Below, piece after piece: positions 11,748 through 22,810 of a stretch of 64,000 bases of DNA (its first letter is position 1; each line of letters starts with the position of its first letter). The notes under the pieces are model-generated. The model was given only the letters and a program-made list of their open reading frames with translations, made no database searches and was not told the origin of the DNA. Where the stretch lies: positions 82,778,357 through 82,842,356 of the forward strand of contig CM042017.1 in assembly GCA_023525715.1 (NCBI GenBank). The letters run 5' to 3'. This DNA is from Cichorium intybus (Eukaryota > Streptophyta > Magnoliopsida > Asterales > Asteraceae). The translations under genes and the position numbers were made by a program.

Positions 11748-12849
11748 GACACCTTGAAATAGTCTTAGGGTGCAGTCATGTAGACTAAAGATCCCAAGGA
11801 CCATGGGAAGTCACAGTACACATCACCAGAATGGAGTTATGGGAGAAAAGGATAGGATAACATATTGAGATGTCATCGGAAGAGCATCCAATTGGATCAT
11901 CTGCAATAAAGTGTATCAGTGTAAGACACTTTGGATATATAGAAAGAGTGAAAGGTTCATGAAGACATAGATATAAAATTAGAATTCAAAGTTTAAAAGA
12001 AATCTAGAAACCGATAATAGTTTATGACAAGATCTGACTTGGTGATTACCTCGTGGAGAATTGGTAATAAGCAGGAGTAGCTGCCAGTCAGATCTTTATG
12101 TTTTGCTTTCGCATGTTTTACTTCCCGAATAATTTAATTATTCAGAAAGGTCTGGGAAGTAAGTATTGAATCAAGACTGTCATGAATTGGTTTGTAGACT
12201 GTCTAAGGAGTTAGATAGCAATAGGATTGCTACAACATTCATGAGTACTTAGAAATAGAGATTTGAGTATTGGATAAACCCATGCTCAATAGATTGCTTC
12301 ATGGATTACATCACGAGCAATGTTGAGACGATAATATCTTATGATCTTGAAGTGGAGAGATATGAGTTATAATTTACAAGGCAGTTGTTCATTGATAATA
12401 CGAAAACGCATCGGTAACTCGATGTTATAAAACGTGTTGTTGTGAATGATTTGACTGGTAAAAGATTGTGAATGATTTGACTGGTAAAAGATATAAGCAT
12501 ATGAGTCGAAGCTTATTCGTTCCTTGACCCTGATGGGAAACAGATATATGTAGGCCTCTTGATGATTTTAAAGTTGACTAAAGTGCTGGCCAGCCAGGAC
12601 TGAATTGATGTGTTCAATTAGAAGTCTTATGTCGTATGCAAAATTGGAAATCGGGAAACAGAGAATCGGACAGAGATTGATCTCAATCCATGTCTCATGT
12701 TTGAAAATATCTTGTTGGACGGAGGATCATATGATCACTTATCAATGGACAGAACTGACTGGGTCAGAGTTCGGCAGCAGTTTCTAGGAAGCTACAGTTT
12801 GCTAATCAATTAGAGGATAAATTAGTAATTATAGTCATAGACTTATCCA

Positions 12850-12859
12850 AGTGGGAGAC
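12850..12859 (+). promoter_or_regulatory. Polypurine tract of the nested copia-type element
   Basis: aagtgggagac directly precedes the 3' LTR start TGTTGG at 12860, the usual plant copia arrangement. Confidence 0.8.
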
Positions 12860-13635
12860 TGTTGGATTAGGTGTCTAAGCCATGACTAATAATTTCTATT
12901 TACCTAATTGATAGTAGCAAAGTCCATTTGGGTTGCGCTCATGGCTAGAGGTTTAGCAGAAAATCCAGGAGAGAGAAAGATTGATTTATTATATGATTAA
13001 TAAATCAATAGAAATAAAATAAATAGTTTATTAATATATTATGGTAATAATATATTAATTAGAAACTATATTAATTAATTATAAATTAATCTGGAATTAA
13101 TTGGAATTAATTTGGTGATTAATTTGATTAATTAAAGGTGCAGGGGCTGAATTGTAATTATTCAATAGTTGAGTAAGTGACAATTATGGTAGTTTAAGTG
13201 GCCAACTAAATTATGGAGGGATAATCCATAATTTCGATTATTATATGTTAGGATAACTAGATTTGAATTGATAGATAAAGGTTTATCTTATTTGAATACA
13301 AAAAGGTTTATCTCTAAATGCATATCTGGTGGCCACTTGGAAACTATAAATAGAGACCCCTAGGCACCATAAAAGCCACGAAATTTTTCTCTCTTCCCTC
13401 TCTCTGGAACTCTCGAAAACCCTAGTCTTGGGTGTGACTTCATTTGAGGCAAGGCACTTGCGTTGCTTAGCTTGCAAGAAACAACTAAAAGGTTAGTTTT
13501 CTTATTTATTCATTTTAGCAATTTTATTTGGCCTTTAGGAATTATTTACATGTTCAAAGTTAGAAAACATAGATCCAATCTAGGTTGCATGTGAACTTAG
13601 GGTTTTAGTTCATAGATTTGCATAAAGACCTATCA
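12860..13635 (+). repeat. 3' LTR of the nested copia-type element
   Basis: 776 bp, about 97.5% identical to 6035-6811 by my count of substitutions, ending in CCTATCA before the target duplication gatta. Confidence 0.92.
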
Positions 13636-14212
13636 GATTAATGCCCTAATTAGAAAATCCATTTATAATTGAATACTAGTAAATTGAAAGAAATGTAAGT
13701 TTTATGTGGAAAATGTTTTTATTATTCCATTTTGTTATGAAAAATGCTTTACAAGCTAAATGATGATATGTTGAAAAGATAAGTTTTGTTTTAAACAATG
13801 TTATGACCTTATTTGGTTACCAAAGTTTGAAAATGATGATTTTCCTTTATTAATGCTTTGTGTCTAAAAACCCATGTAGCTCACGAGACGTTTTCGTCTT
13901 ATGTATTTTATTTTCATGCCATGTATTCCAGGTTTAAGTTGAAAGGGTAGAAGGACAAGATTCACTGCTAGTTAAGCTTTTGAGAAATCTAGAGGGAGTG
14001 GAGCTTAAGATAGCTCTCGTCTTTTGATGATTATGGTTTGGACCTTTTATTTGCTTGTTATGGTTATTTTGGTATGGATTTGTAACACCCACGGTTATAA
14101 ATATCATAACTAAATGTTTTGTTGAACTGAATTTTTGTTACTCATGTCTCATATACATGAATTTTTATGAAACCCATAGCACTATAAAGCATTATGAAAA
14201 TGGGGTGTTACA
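13636..14212 (+). repeat. 3' LTR of the Ty3/gypsy element, second part
   Basis: Continuation of the LTR interrupted at 6034, starting with the second gatta copy and ending in gggtgttaca. It contains 'tgtaacacccacggttataa' at about 14082, a phrase resembling LTR starts of related elements. Confidence 0.75.
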
Positions 14213-14890
14213 ATACTGGTAAACAATTTTTTTTCAAAAACACCCACGCTAGATTTAGATGTTATCATCCAAGTGTTGAAACAACTTGTAGGTGCATCAT
14301 GTGCCTTGGTCAGACCTAACCCATATGCCACCCTAATGTGAATTTCTCCACTCTAGTCAGACATAATTGAGAAGATCACATGCTCCCCTAGGGTTGATTC
14401 CTCCTACAAACAACATCCAACAGGCTAACATTTTAATGAAAGTTTCCAACTTTAAACTTTTGCGTTAAAGAATTCACTTCATATTCATTATGTCATTCAC
14501 TAGGTCAACCTTCAGTTTGGTCATTTGGCGAAAATGGTCATTCTCACTAAAATTTCTATAATTATGTCCTTTTTATTGATTAAAGGAAATGTCTAGCATA
14601 ACCTAAGTTCCTACTTCAACCCTTCATAATAATTTCTCAATCATCTAAGTCCTTGACAAGTCAAAGCTAAATATGCTAAGTTTGGCAAAATTAACAATTT
14701 TAGTCCTCACATCTAAATTTTTCATTTTAGGTTTAAAATGAATTTGTAAATATTTCAATTACTCATCAAAACTTTATTTTTGTTCCTTGAACTATAATCC
14801 CAATCATAATATACAATTCTCATTTCTTATCTTTATTTGATTATTTCTTCAAAATGAAATTTGTTTTATCGATTTAAACCCAAAACACGG
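14213..14890. other. AT-rich intergenic sequence, no gene recognised
   Basis: No coding frame of note. It ends in ggatgttaca at about 14889-14898, which resembles an LTR terminus, so part may be a solo or partial LTR; no matching start was found. Confidence 0.4.
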
Positions 14891-14999
14891 ATGTTACAAA
14901 AAGCATTTTGAAAAAGAGTTCTGGAATGACTAGGAGAACTCTAGATGGGACCTAAATCATATGTATGTTGCAGAAAGTGAAGTTCTCAGTAAAGGTATG

Positions 15000-15570
15000 A
15001 ATATGTCCTATTCAAGGGAAAAGTTAAACAAAATGCTGATAGACTTGATAAAAGAAAGAAAGCTGACCCAGATAAGGATGTTGAATATTTCCATTATGGA
15101 GAAATTGGGCATTGGAAGAGGAATTGTGCCAAATTCACTTTGAGCTAAAAGATAGCAAAGTTAGATTGTCAAGCAAATAAGGTATACACTTACCATGCTA
15201 TATGATATAACAATGTTCTTTCTCCTCAAATTAATGGGTGTTTGGCACGGGTTGTGGCTAATGTTCGAAACACTCCGCTTAGGAGTACTCATATTTGTAA
15301 TATTGTGTAGGTACCTAGAAGCTACAAACTGAATAAAGGCGAGTTGGACTTATTCGTTGGCAACAATACACAAGCATATGTTGAAGTCATCAAAAGTTAT
15401 GAGTTGAAGTTACAAAATGATTTCATTCTTACATTAGATTATTGTTACCATGCTCTCAACATTAGCGTGTGAATTGTTTTAGTTCCTCTTTGAGGCATTT
15501 GTTTTGAACCGATGTTGAGTGATTGAGATATTTCTAGTTCCAAAAACAAGGTGTTTTATTTTAATACTAT
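15000..15570 (+). pseudogene. Second copia remnant: gag zinc knuckle and protease
   Basis: One frame reads YFHYGEIGHWKRNCAKF (about 15085-15137), the copia Gag knuckle with Tyr in place of the first two Cys. Downstream, THICNIV (about 15290) and YKLNKGELDLFVGNNTQAYV (about 15324-15380), then LTLDYCYHAL, follow the order of the copia protease/pre-integrase region. Stops at several points, including a TAG near 15308, disable it. It is not part of the element at 6035-13635: the flanks and sequence differ. Confidence 0.65.
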
Positions 15571-15740
15571 TTTGCAAAATGATGTTAGGTTAAAATCGTA
15601 AATTTTTTTGCAAACTTAAAAGTTTTTTTGCGAGTTTTATTTTGAGAAAAACCGAAAACCTAGCATAAAAAAGAAAGAGAAAATTTAGTGAAATTATTAG
15701 ATAAAAACGGATAAAAATAAATTTGAATAAACCACAAAAA

Positions 15741-15750
15741 CTATATAAAT
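15741..15750 (+). promoter_or_regulatory. Candidate TATA box of the TATA (Tha4) gene
   Basis: ctatataaat lies about 225 bases before the start codon and is the best TATA-like match upstream. Transcription would start near 15775, giving a 5' UTR of about 200 bases. Confidence 0.45.
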
Positions 15751-15973
15751 GTAAGAGTTTTTTTTTTGGTCGATATTCTTAGAAAAACTATGGATATGAA
15801 ATCAGATACATGGATGCTTTGGGCATATAACGACGCCGTCCGAGTCAGCCACAAAAAAATCTTCCCACAGTTTCCTCATTCATTTATCCAATAACCCATT
15901 CCTCTTCCGATAACCACACCACCACCACCAGAAGTACGAAACATCCACCGCCGCCGCCAAAAACCAACCGGAA

Positions 15974-17642
15974 ATGGCGATTTCCTCCGCCGCACCAAGT
16001 CTCACCTTACCCTGCACACCATCCATAATAAATCGCACATCAGTATCAACAAAAACCTTGTCCTTTTCTTCTTCCAATTCATCTTTCTTCACCAACACCT
16101 TCAAACCCTTGACCATCGCCCACGGAAACAGATCCAACCTGCTCAACGGAAAGAAAAAAGGTTTATCTTGCACCTGCTTGTTCGGACTTGGTATGCCGGA
16201 GCTTGTGGTGATTGCTGGCGTCGCCGCCCTCGTTTTCGGTCCCAAAAAGCTGCCGGAGGTTGGGCGCAGCATCGGGAAAACGGTCAAGAGCTTCCAGCAG
16301 GTCAATTTACTCTTTCATCAGTTCTTACAAAGTTACATATCTATCGATTAATATCGTTACTTATTTGAGCTAGAATTTCATGTCATATTCCAAATAATTC
16401 ACATTCACCAAAGAATTAATAGAATCTGATGATTAAGTTATCGTCATAGATTTGAATCGAATTAGATCATACAATTTGGGTTACGGATTTTCTCGATATT
16501 GAAACCATGATTACAGTGTAACTATTTTACCCATCAGATGGAAGCCACTTTATTAGAACGACTTAATAGAGAAGGGAAACGAGGTTTTTTCTAATAAGTC
16601 ATACCACTTTACAAATTTGCCCTATTTAATTTTTCCTTCTATTTACCAAAATATGATTTCGTTCCCTCATTTTCAAACATCATTCATCTGGATAGCAAAA
16701 CACTTCATGGAAGAAAAGAAAGAATTTTACGGTTAAATGCAAGAATTATCAGTGAACTTTCATTTATTTGTTTACTATAACATCCTATTTCTTTCTGTTA
16801 TAGCATTGTACTTTGAAAATTCTACCCAATTATAGGAATGTCATCAAACTTGAATGCAATTTTCACTGCTATAATTAGGTAGTGTTTTCAAAGTACAATG
16901 TCCTGATAAAAGAAGTTTGAAAGTACAAATGTACAATGCTATAACTTAGTAAAATTTATAGAGTATGATATCTTAATAAGAAAAAAAATTAAAAGTACAA
17001 TACTTTAATAGAAAGAAGTGAAAGTTTGATGTTATAATAACTAAATAATGAAAGTATGTTGCTACTTTTTATTTAGTACAATGTCCTGATAAAGAGTTTG
17101 AAATAAGAAAAAAACTGTAAGTACAATATATTAATAGAAAGAAATGAAAGTATGAGGCTATAATAAACAAATAAATGAAAGTATGTTGCTATCTCTTGTA
17201 TTTATCCCATAATTTTTTTATAGCCTTTTCAACTTTTTTCCATTTGCAAGTTATGAAAAGTTTTATTAGTAGTCAAATTTTATGTTATTGCTATTTATTA
17301 GAAACACATATATGAACTTCACTTGATTATAGTTTTTTTATCATCAAACTCTTTAGCTTGAATGATATACAGCGTGCCCCTAATACAGAAAGAACGACTT
17401 AATATAGAAAGTCAGACACGTTTAAAAAATCATTTGTCACAACTCTTAATGGGGAAAATAAAATAAATAAATAAATAAAAGAGGCCCTAAGTGTTTTGAT
17501 TCAATTTATGCAGGCGGCAAAAGAATTTGAAACCGAGTTAAAAAAGGAACCGGAGTCAATAGGAGAGTCTTCGGATGCAAGTGCTGTTAATGAGCAAGAA
17601 CCCAAAGACTTGAAAGTTCCAAGCACAAAGGAGAGTTTGTAA
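15974..17642 (+). CDS. TATA: Sec-independent protein translocase subunit TATA/Tha4, chloroplast precursor (2 exons)
   Basis: Exons 15974-16300 and 17514-17642 join in phase 0 at an AG|GT...CAG intron to give 151 residues, close to plant TATA (about 150). Residues 1 to about 60 are Ser/Thr/Asn-rich with few acidic residues, a typical stroma-targeting transit peptide. The mature part begins near LFGLGMPELVVIAGVAALVF (about 69-88): a single membrane span with the conserved Glu at 76 needed for Tha4 function. The FGPKKLPEVG hinge and the amphipathic helix SIGKTVKSFQQAAKEFETEL follow, with an acidic/Lys tail. Tha4 assembles with the cpTatC-Hcf106 receptor on the thylakoid membrane to move folded proteins into the lumen using the proton gradient. 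The intron splits the gene inside the amphipathic helix and carries a MITE. Confidence 0.95.
16733..17208. mobile_element. MITE family A copy 1, in the TATA intron
   Basis: It starts 'taaatgcaagaattatcagt' and ends with the inverse (atgaaagtatgttgctatct, then cttgtatttatccc). Internally it has inverted blocks around 'gcattgtactttgaaaa' / 'ttcaaagtacaatgtcctga' and a centre (cagtgaaaattgcattcaag) on the opposite strand. A tandem duplication of one half (17041-17208) makes it longer than the MED26c copies. Confidence 0.7.
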
Positions 17643-18539
17643 AGAGAGTTATGAGTGATCGATGTTGTTAATGTAACACGTTTTAGGACATGTTTGATAG
17701 TTATAAATTGCATTTATTTTAAGTTGAATGAATTTTATTCATGGTGGTTGGTTTAAGTATTTATGAGAAGTTCATTTTTGGTTGAGTTTTATTTTTCTTT
17801 TGGATGTCATGAGTGACCTAACAATAGAGAAAGTATGTCACCATGCTTGGTTTTAAGATGTTATATGTGTATAAATGGTCAATGGTTATATGGGAGTTTC
17901 AAGAATGTCAAACTTTAAAATTATATATTATTCCACTAATGTGAATAACGTAAACTTGAACCGAAAAACTAATATCTTAGAATGAGAGAATACAAGAGAG
18001 ATGGAAGGTTTCGGGTGGAAAAATGCTTCGAAAACCATGAGGTATTAATATGGATATTTTTATAAGATGATCGGTGAGGCCGGTCTAAACCAGTTTAGAC
18101 TGACTTAAGACAAAACTAAGACTGAAGTGGGACGGACTCAAGATCGGTTTTCTAAAAACCGATTTAAGACCAAACATTGACTGATCCGAGATTGGACCAA
18201 GTTGTTTGGAGTCTGACAACACAACCATAACACAACGAGGCCTGAGATCGCCAGTCTAAACCAGACCTAGATCACTCGGTCTTAGATGGCCCAATCCTGA
18301 TCTATTTTTTAACCAGTTCAAACTGATCTAAATGTTGACTACTACACGGGGATAGCATGGGTTTTTACCATAAATTTTAAACCATATACATTAAAACAAT
18401 ATTATTGAATCACCAAGATGTAAAAGAATTTCATACATTGATCCACTGTTTGTTAGTGTCATCTTCTTGATGAGAATTCCGACTGCGGACAACAACCAGT
18501 GTGTGATTGTCTTCCTTAACAAAGACCCTTATTTTTCCT
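17643..18539. other. 3' flank of TATA and dispersed repeat
   Basis: No gene seen. 18050-18330 contains many 'ggtctaaaccagtttagac'-type inverted phrases, probably an old dispersed repeat. Confidence 0.5.
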
Positions 18540-18542
18540 TAA

Positions 18543-19571
18543 GGGTACTTTTGGTACGGAGAAATGGAATTGAAGCAGAGAATGGAAATGGAGAGAAAGA
18601 GAATTAAACTAGAGAAAGAGAATTGATTCCACTGTTTGGTATCACAGAGAATTCACCTGAGAAATATATTTGAAAATCAATGCTATTGTGGTGGTGGTGG
18701 TGGTAGTGGCGGTAATGGTGGGTGGTGGTGGTGACGGTAGGTGGTGGTGGATGATGGGATGTGGTGGATAGTGGGTGGCGGCGACGGTGATGGGTGGTGG
18801 CGGTAGTAGTGTAGATGGTACTGGTGGCGGTACAAGTGGTGGTGGTGGTGGAGGCGGTGGTGGGTAATGGTGGTGGTGGCGATGGAGATGATCGTAGCAG
18901 AGTTGGTGATGGTTGTAGTGGATTACGGTCGTGGGTGGTGGTGGTGGCAACGGTGAGTAGTGGCGGTGGCAATGGGTGGTGGTAGCAGTGGAGGTGGTGG
19001 CGATTGAGGCGGTGGTGGTGGTGGGTGGCGGTAGCGGTGGAGGTGGTGGCGATGGAGGTAGTGGTGGTTGTGGGTAACGTTGTAGGTGAGGTGGTGGTGG
19101 TGGCGGTGGCAGTGAGTGGTGGTGGCGGTGGAGGTGGTGGTTGTGGGTGATGGTGGTGGTGGTGATGATGGGTGGCGGTGGTCGGTGGAGGTGGTGACGA
19201 TAGAGGTGGTGCGTGTTGGCGGCGGTGGTGGTGGATGGACGTAAGTGGTGGTGGTGGCAGTGAGTGGTGGTGGTGGTGGTGGAGGTGGTGGTTGGGTGAT
19301 GGTGGTGGTGGTGATGATGGGTGGCGGTAGAGGTGGTGACGGTAGAGGTGGTGGGTGTTGGCGGTGGCGGTGGTGGTGAATGACAGTGGTTGATGGTAGG
19401 CTTAGGAAAGAAAATCGGATTTCTCACCATTTCTCTACTAAAAGTAGAGAATTAAAAGTAGGAAAAAGGAATCAAATTATCTCTCTATTCCCTATTCTTA
19501 GGATTAAACAAACAGAAGAAATGTAATCAATTTCATTTCTCTGATTTCATTTCTCTGTACCAAACATGCCC
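18543..19571. mobile_element. PIF/Harbinger-like MITE with a (GGT)n-rich interior
   Basis: Termini gggtacttttggtacggaga (18543) and the inverse of gtttggtaccaaacatgccc (ending 19571) form imperfect terminal inverted repeats that continue as 'gagaaatg'. Both sides are flanked by TAA (18540-18542, 19572-19574), the target duplication typical of PIF/Harbinger elements. The interior, about 18685-19390, is a degenerate GGT/GGC repeat. The long His/Pro/Thr-rich minus-strand frames in it come from the repeat, not from a protein. Confidence 0.75.
18685..19390. repeat. Degenerate (GGT)n minisatellite
   Basis: About 700 bp of ggtggtggt with ggc, gat and gta variants, strongly strand-asymmetric (G-rich on the plus strand). 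Confidence 0.95.
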
Positions 19572-19574
19572 TAA

Positions 19575-20125
19575 GAGTATTTGATGATGGGAATCAGGCT
19601 TATATTAGTATATGTTTGTATGTCTTTGTATGTTGGGGACCATCCACTATTTATACGAATGCACTATTTAATAATGATATCATTTTCTTAAAGAAAACCA
19701 AGTTAACTTATCAAACATATAATACTCACATTCATGATTAGTAATTTGTAATGAGATTGTAGAACAACATAGTGGCTAGTGCAAGTGGAGAGGAAATAAC
19801 TTTTTTCTTTTTGGAGTAAAAACATTCTATAAATACGATTTATTTTAGCCAGGGTAATCTATATCTATGTAATAGTCTATATACTATTGAGGTTGTTACG
19901 AATTTACTTTTTGTCGCAATACTTTTAGTATATGTGTGTTGAATGTATGCCTGGTGGGGCTTTATTTTATTGAAATTATTAAAGTGAATTTCTGGTGCTA
20001 CAAGTTAGGCTAAACAAATTGATGTTAAATAAAATTCCGCATCGAGAGCCGTATAAGAAAGTGTGTTGACTGTTGACTCGCTTATAAAGTTTTGAGGTTG
20101 AAGTTATGGATTAAAGTAAACTTCC
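19575..20125. other. Intergenic, no gene recognised
   Basis: AT-rich sequence with no supported feature, leading into a copia RT fragment. Confidence 0.5.
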
Positions 20126-20127
20126 AA

Positions 20128-20312
20128 ATAATGGTATTTAGAGTTTGATGCAATGATGAAAAGGCATAATTTAATAACATATTTGGTGGATTAATGCATA
20201 TATCTCAAAATTAGCGGGAGTGAGTATGTTTTAGATTTATATGTTAATAACATCTTTGTAGCAAGTAACAACAAGGATCTATTGTTTGAGACTAAGAATT
20301 GTTTATATAAAA
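20128..20312 (+). pseudogene. Copia reverse transcriptase fragment
   Basis: One frame reads WYLEFDAMMKRHNLITYLVD, a TAA, then CIYLKISGSEYVLDLYVNNI and FVASNNKDLLFETKN. This follows the copia RT order W-Y-x-K-F-D ... C-I-Y-x-K ... YVDDI-L-x-A-x-N-D ... LL-x-E-T-K. Both catalytic Asp of YVDD are Asn here. Too short to assign to a lineage, and unrelated in position to the other copia pieces. Confidence 0.7.
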
Positions 20313-20419
20313 AAATTGCAGCAATGCAACATTAAGCAATGTTTTAGATTCACCTTTCACTGCAATATCAACATTACATCACATCACATTGCTCTTCCAT
20401 TCCATGTTATACCCATATT

Positions 20420-20529
<110 letters not shown>

Positions 20530-20537
20530 TTGGAGGA

Positions 20538-20820
20538 TAGGGATGAGCATGATACCAGGACCGAACTGGCACCGGTACTGAAAGTACCGATCCCAAAATG
20601 ACATAAAAGTAGGTACCGAATATTGAACCTAATTATATGGTATGGTACCTCGTGAAAATAGTTTAATTTGAACTTAAAAGTGGGAAAAATACCGGTACCA
20701 GCACCGAAACCGAAATAGCTCAAAGTTAAGAACCGAGTACCGCCAAAGTATAGAGTACGGTACCGATTTGATACCGGTAACGGTTTAGTTCGGTACCATC
20801 TGTATTTTTGCTCAGCCCTA
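20538..20820. mobile_element. hAT-like MITE rich in 'ggtacc' motifs
   Basis: Terminal inverted repeats tagggatgagca (20538-20549) and tgctcagcccta (20809-20820) match at 11 of 12 positions and resemble hAT ends. The flanking 8 bases (ttggagga / gtgtagga) agree at 6 of 8, a possible decayed target duplication. The interior is built from 'accggtac'/'ggtaccg' phrases. Confidence 0.6.
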
Positions 20821-20849
20821 GTGTAGGATGACCATAAGAGATGTACTAA

Positions 20850-21615
20850 GAATTAGGGATGGAATTGGTACGGTACTGACACTTTTTCCTCTATACCGTT
20901 TACCGTATTAACTATAATTGGTAGAGAAATTTAATTACCCGTACCGTACCAAGTATATTTGGTACCAACTTCTTTGGCTGCCAACAAGTTTGGTTGGTAC
21001 ATGTTGGTATCGGTATAAACCAAAAAAATTATTTAATTGATATTTTTATGTTTTCCCTAAGATAAACATGAACGTGGGTAGTCACACACACACACACACA
21101 CACATATAATTGGTTGGTACGGTACAACCATGGTATTCAAAATTTTGTGTCGTTACCATATCAAGACTGCTTAATTGGTATGGTACTACTAGTCAAACAT
21201 ATTGGCTACCAATTTTGCTTGTATGGTTGGTAACATGTTGGTTGGTTCTCTGTGGTACATATTTGCCAGCCTTATTAAGAATCCATGCCTATCATATCAT
21301 AAAATTTTCTTAAATAGTAGATTATTAATCGGGCATAATCTTTCCATATTTGCACTAAACTGTATATTTAATCACAAAACTGACCAAAATGGTATGTTCA
21401 TTTAGCAGACTAACCATTTTCTTACATTTAACCCAAAATAACCATAAATTTCGCAATGAGCTCATTGTGAATTACTTTTTGAATGGTGGTGACCACACAA
21501 AATCTTCAAATATGCAACTCCTCCCCATCCCTCCGTGCATCCATCTACTTCAAGCACCATGTAAGCAATGAAGCAATTGCACGGTCTTTTGTCCAGCTTT
21601 TATAAGAATATTTCA
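20850..21615. other. Dispersed repeat related to the hAT-like MITE, then host flank of the viral locus
   Basis: 20855-21260 repeats 'ggtacggta' and 'ttggtaccaa' phrases like the preceding MITE, with a short (CA)n at 21083-21105. 21300-21615 shows no recognisable feature. Confidence 0.5.
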
Positions 21616-22133
21616 AGTCCCACAAGTGGACTTTCTGGGTGTAGTAATTGGAGAAGGAAAAGTCAAGTTGCAACCCCATATCATCCAGAAAATTGTTTCG
21701 TTTGATGAAGAGCAATTAAAAACAAAGAAAGGCTTAAGATCATTCCTTGGTATCCTAAACTATGCTAGACAGCATATCCCAAACCTTGGAAGATTGTTAA
21801 GGCCACTTTATGAAAAAACTCAAGCACATGGTGATAAAATACTGAAAGCATCAGATTATGAATTAATCCATAAGATCAAACAAGAGGTAGAGAGACTTTC
21901 GGACCTCGAAGTCCCACCAAAAGATGCTTACATGGTGCTTGAAGTAGATGGATGCATGGAGGGATGGGGAGGAGTTGCTAAGTGGAAACCTAACAGGAGT
22001 GATCCAAGAAGTACTGAAAAAGTATGTGCATATGCAAGTGGTAAATTTAACACCATACAGTCCACAATCGATGCAGAAATAAATGCCTGCATAAACACAT
22101 TGGAGAAATTAAAGATATTCTACATGTATTTAT
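21616..22133 (+). pseudogene. Badnavirus RT/RNase H fragment (left direct copy)
   Basis: A 169-codon open stretch, almost identical to 30881-31387, covers the end of RT (DFLGVVIGEGKVKLQPHIIQ) through the first part of RNase H (YMVLEVDGCMEGWGGVAKWK and YASGKFNTIQSTIDAEINAC). It begins at the host junction and breaks at 22123 into ORF1 sequence. A fragment without start or end, so non-functional. Confidence 0.9.
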
Positions 22134-22810
22134 AGTCGTCTAAATATTTTCGCAAGAGTATCCTTAAAGCATTTTCATAAAATATCAGAAAATCAAGAAA
22201 ATTTAGAAAAAGAGTTATTAGATAATCGTAAAAAATTGGAAGCTTGTAAGGATATATTAAGAAAAACCCAGAGTGAAACCAGAAAAAGGCTTCAGCAACT
22301 GTTCACTGAAATCCAACAAGTAAAACCAATCACAAAGAAGGAAGTTCTCCAGTTGGTCAACGAAATAGCAAAACAACCTAAGCTAGTTGAAGAAGAAGCT
22401 CTTAAGCTCACAGAGGATCTAAACCAAAAAGTCCAGAAGGTTGAAAGCCTTCTACACGAAGTAAAGCGATTAATTACTAGATGAGTCTTGCCAACGCAAA
22501 AGCAAGCTCAGAGTATCAAGAAGCTACTCAAGCAATAGACGAGGTTGAAACACCGGCGGTCGGATTCGCAAAACCCAGCGAATATAAAGGAGTAGTTGCA
22601 ACAGCTCTTGCAGCCACAATCAAGCAGAATAATACTATTTTGTATTTATTAATAAATCAAAATCGAAGGCTTGCAGACCTTGAAGAAAGAATAAGCAAGC
22701 TTGGGGAAAAACAGCCGGTTAGAGAAGAGCTAGAAGACTCTATTGCAAGTCTAACCAAAAGACTTGACAACTTCTCAATCGGAGAAAAGAATCAGCCGAA
22801 ACAGGCGGTG
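22124..22810 (+). pseudogene. Badnavirus ORF1 (3' part) and ORF2 fragment
   Basis: The ORF1 C-terminal coiled-coil part ends at 22484 and overlaps the ORF2 start ATG at 22481 (ATGA), the same arrangement as at 25638. ORF2 is open here for about 110 codons, whereas the main copy is broken. Around 22810 it fuses to inverted viral sequence, so its natural C-terminus is replaced. Badnavirus ORF2 proteins are small, nucleic-acid-binding and virion-associated. Confidence 0.85.

Larger units (their letters stand above)
10331..12849 (+). other. Interior of the copia-type element where RT/RNase H would be expected
   Basis: No RT block or RNase H motif was found here in any frame, and no frame exceeds 80 codons. 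It holds stem-loop modules 3 and 4, several copies of agtgggagta (10253, 10571, 10996), related 'cgaaaggtttgga' phrases around 10850-11000, and a 25-bp tandem duplication at about 12440-12490 (gtgaatgatttgactggtaa). Confidence 0.6.
6035..13635 (+). mobile_element. Complete Ty1/copia-type LTR retrotransposon nested in the Ty3 LTR, coding-dead
   Basis: The LTRs at 6035-6811 and 12860-13635 start TGTTGG and end CTATAA/CTATCA. The 5-bp flanks gatta (6030-6034 and 13636-13640) are a perfect target duplication. A Met-tRNA primer binding site (tggtatcagagc) follows the 5' LTR and a polypurine tract (aagtgggagac) precedes the 3' LTR. I count about 19 differences between the LTRs (about 2.4%), so insertion was fairly recent. 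The 6-kb interior retains only traces of gag (MVRLTGLNYVVWLHK near 8338), protease (DTGCVSHIC near 9075) and integrase tail (FIGYP near 10180). I find no RT motif. It is best described as a non-autonomous derivative of a copia family. Confidence 0.92.
1..14212 (+). mobile_element. Ty3/gypsy chromovirus-type LTR retrotransposon, 5'-truncated by the window edge, decayed, interrupted by a copia element
   Basis: Remnants appear in gypsy order: gag zinc knuckle, protease, RT, RNase H, integrase, chromodomain (about 1-3830), then a purine-rich tract and an LTR starting TGTAACA at 3903. The LTR ends at 14212 with TGTTACA, the inverse of its start. A 7.6-kb copia element (6035-13635) lies within it, so the LTR proper is about 2.7 kb. 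The domain order with a C-terminal chromodomain (VKWKHSLGSNLTWET near 3770-3820) and a long LTR fits the Tekay/Del type of chromovirus; the clade is inferred, the superfamily is clear. Every domain is broken by stops or frameshifts, so the element is dead. Confidence 0.88.

Noticed and set aside
13283..13477. 64-codon minus-strand frame in the copia 3' LTR
   Set aside because: Non-coding LTR sequence. The frame is not open in the 5' LTR in the same way and matches nothing.
15880..16305. 141-codon minus-strand frame
   Set aside because: Lies antisense to TATA exon 1. The sense protein is clearly the real one.
18604..19430. Two long minus-strand frames (122 and 262 codons), His/Pro/Thr-rich
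   Set aside because: They read the reverse strand of a GGT satellite. Composition is dictated by the repeat, and there is no domain or conserved start.
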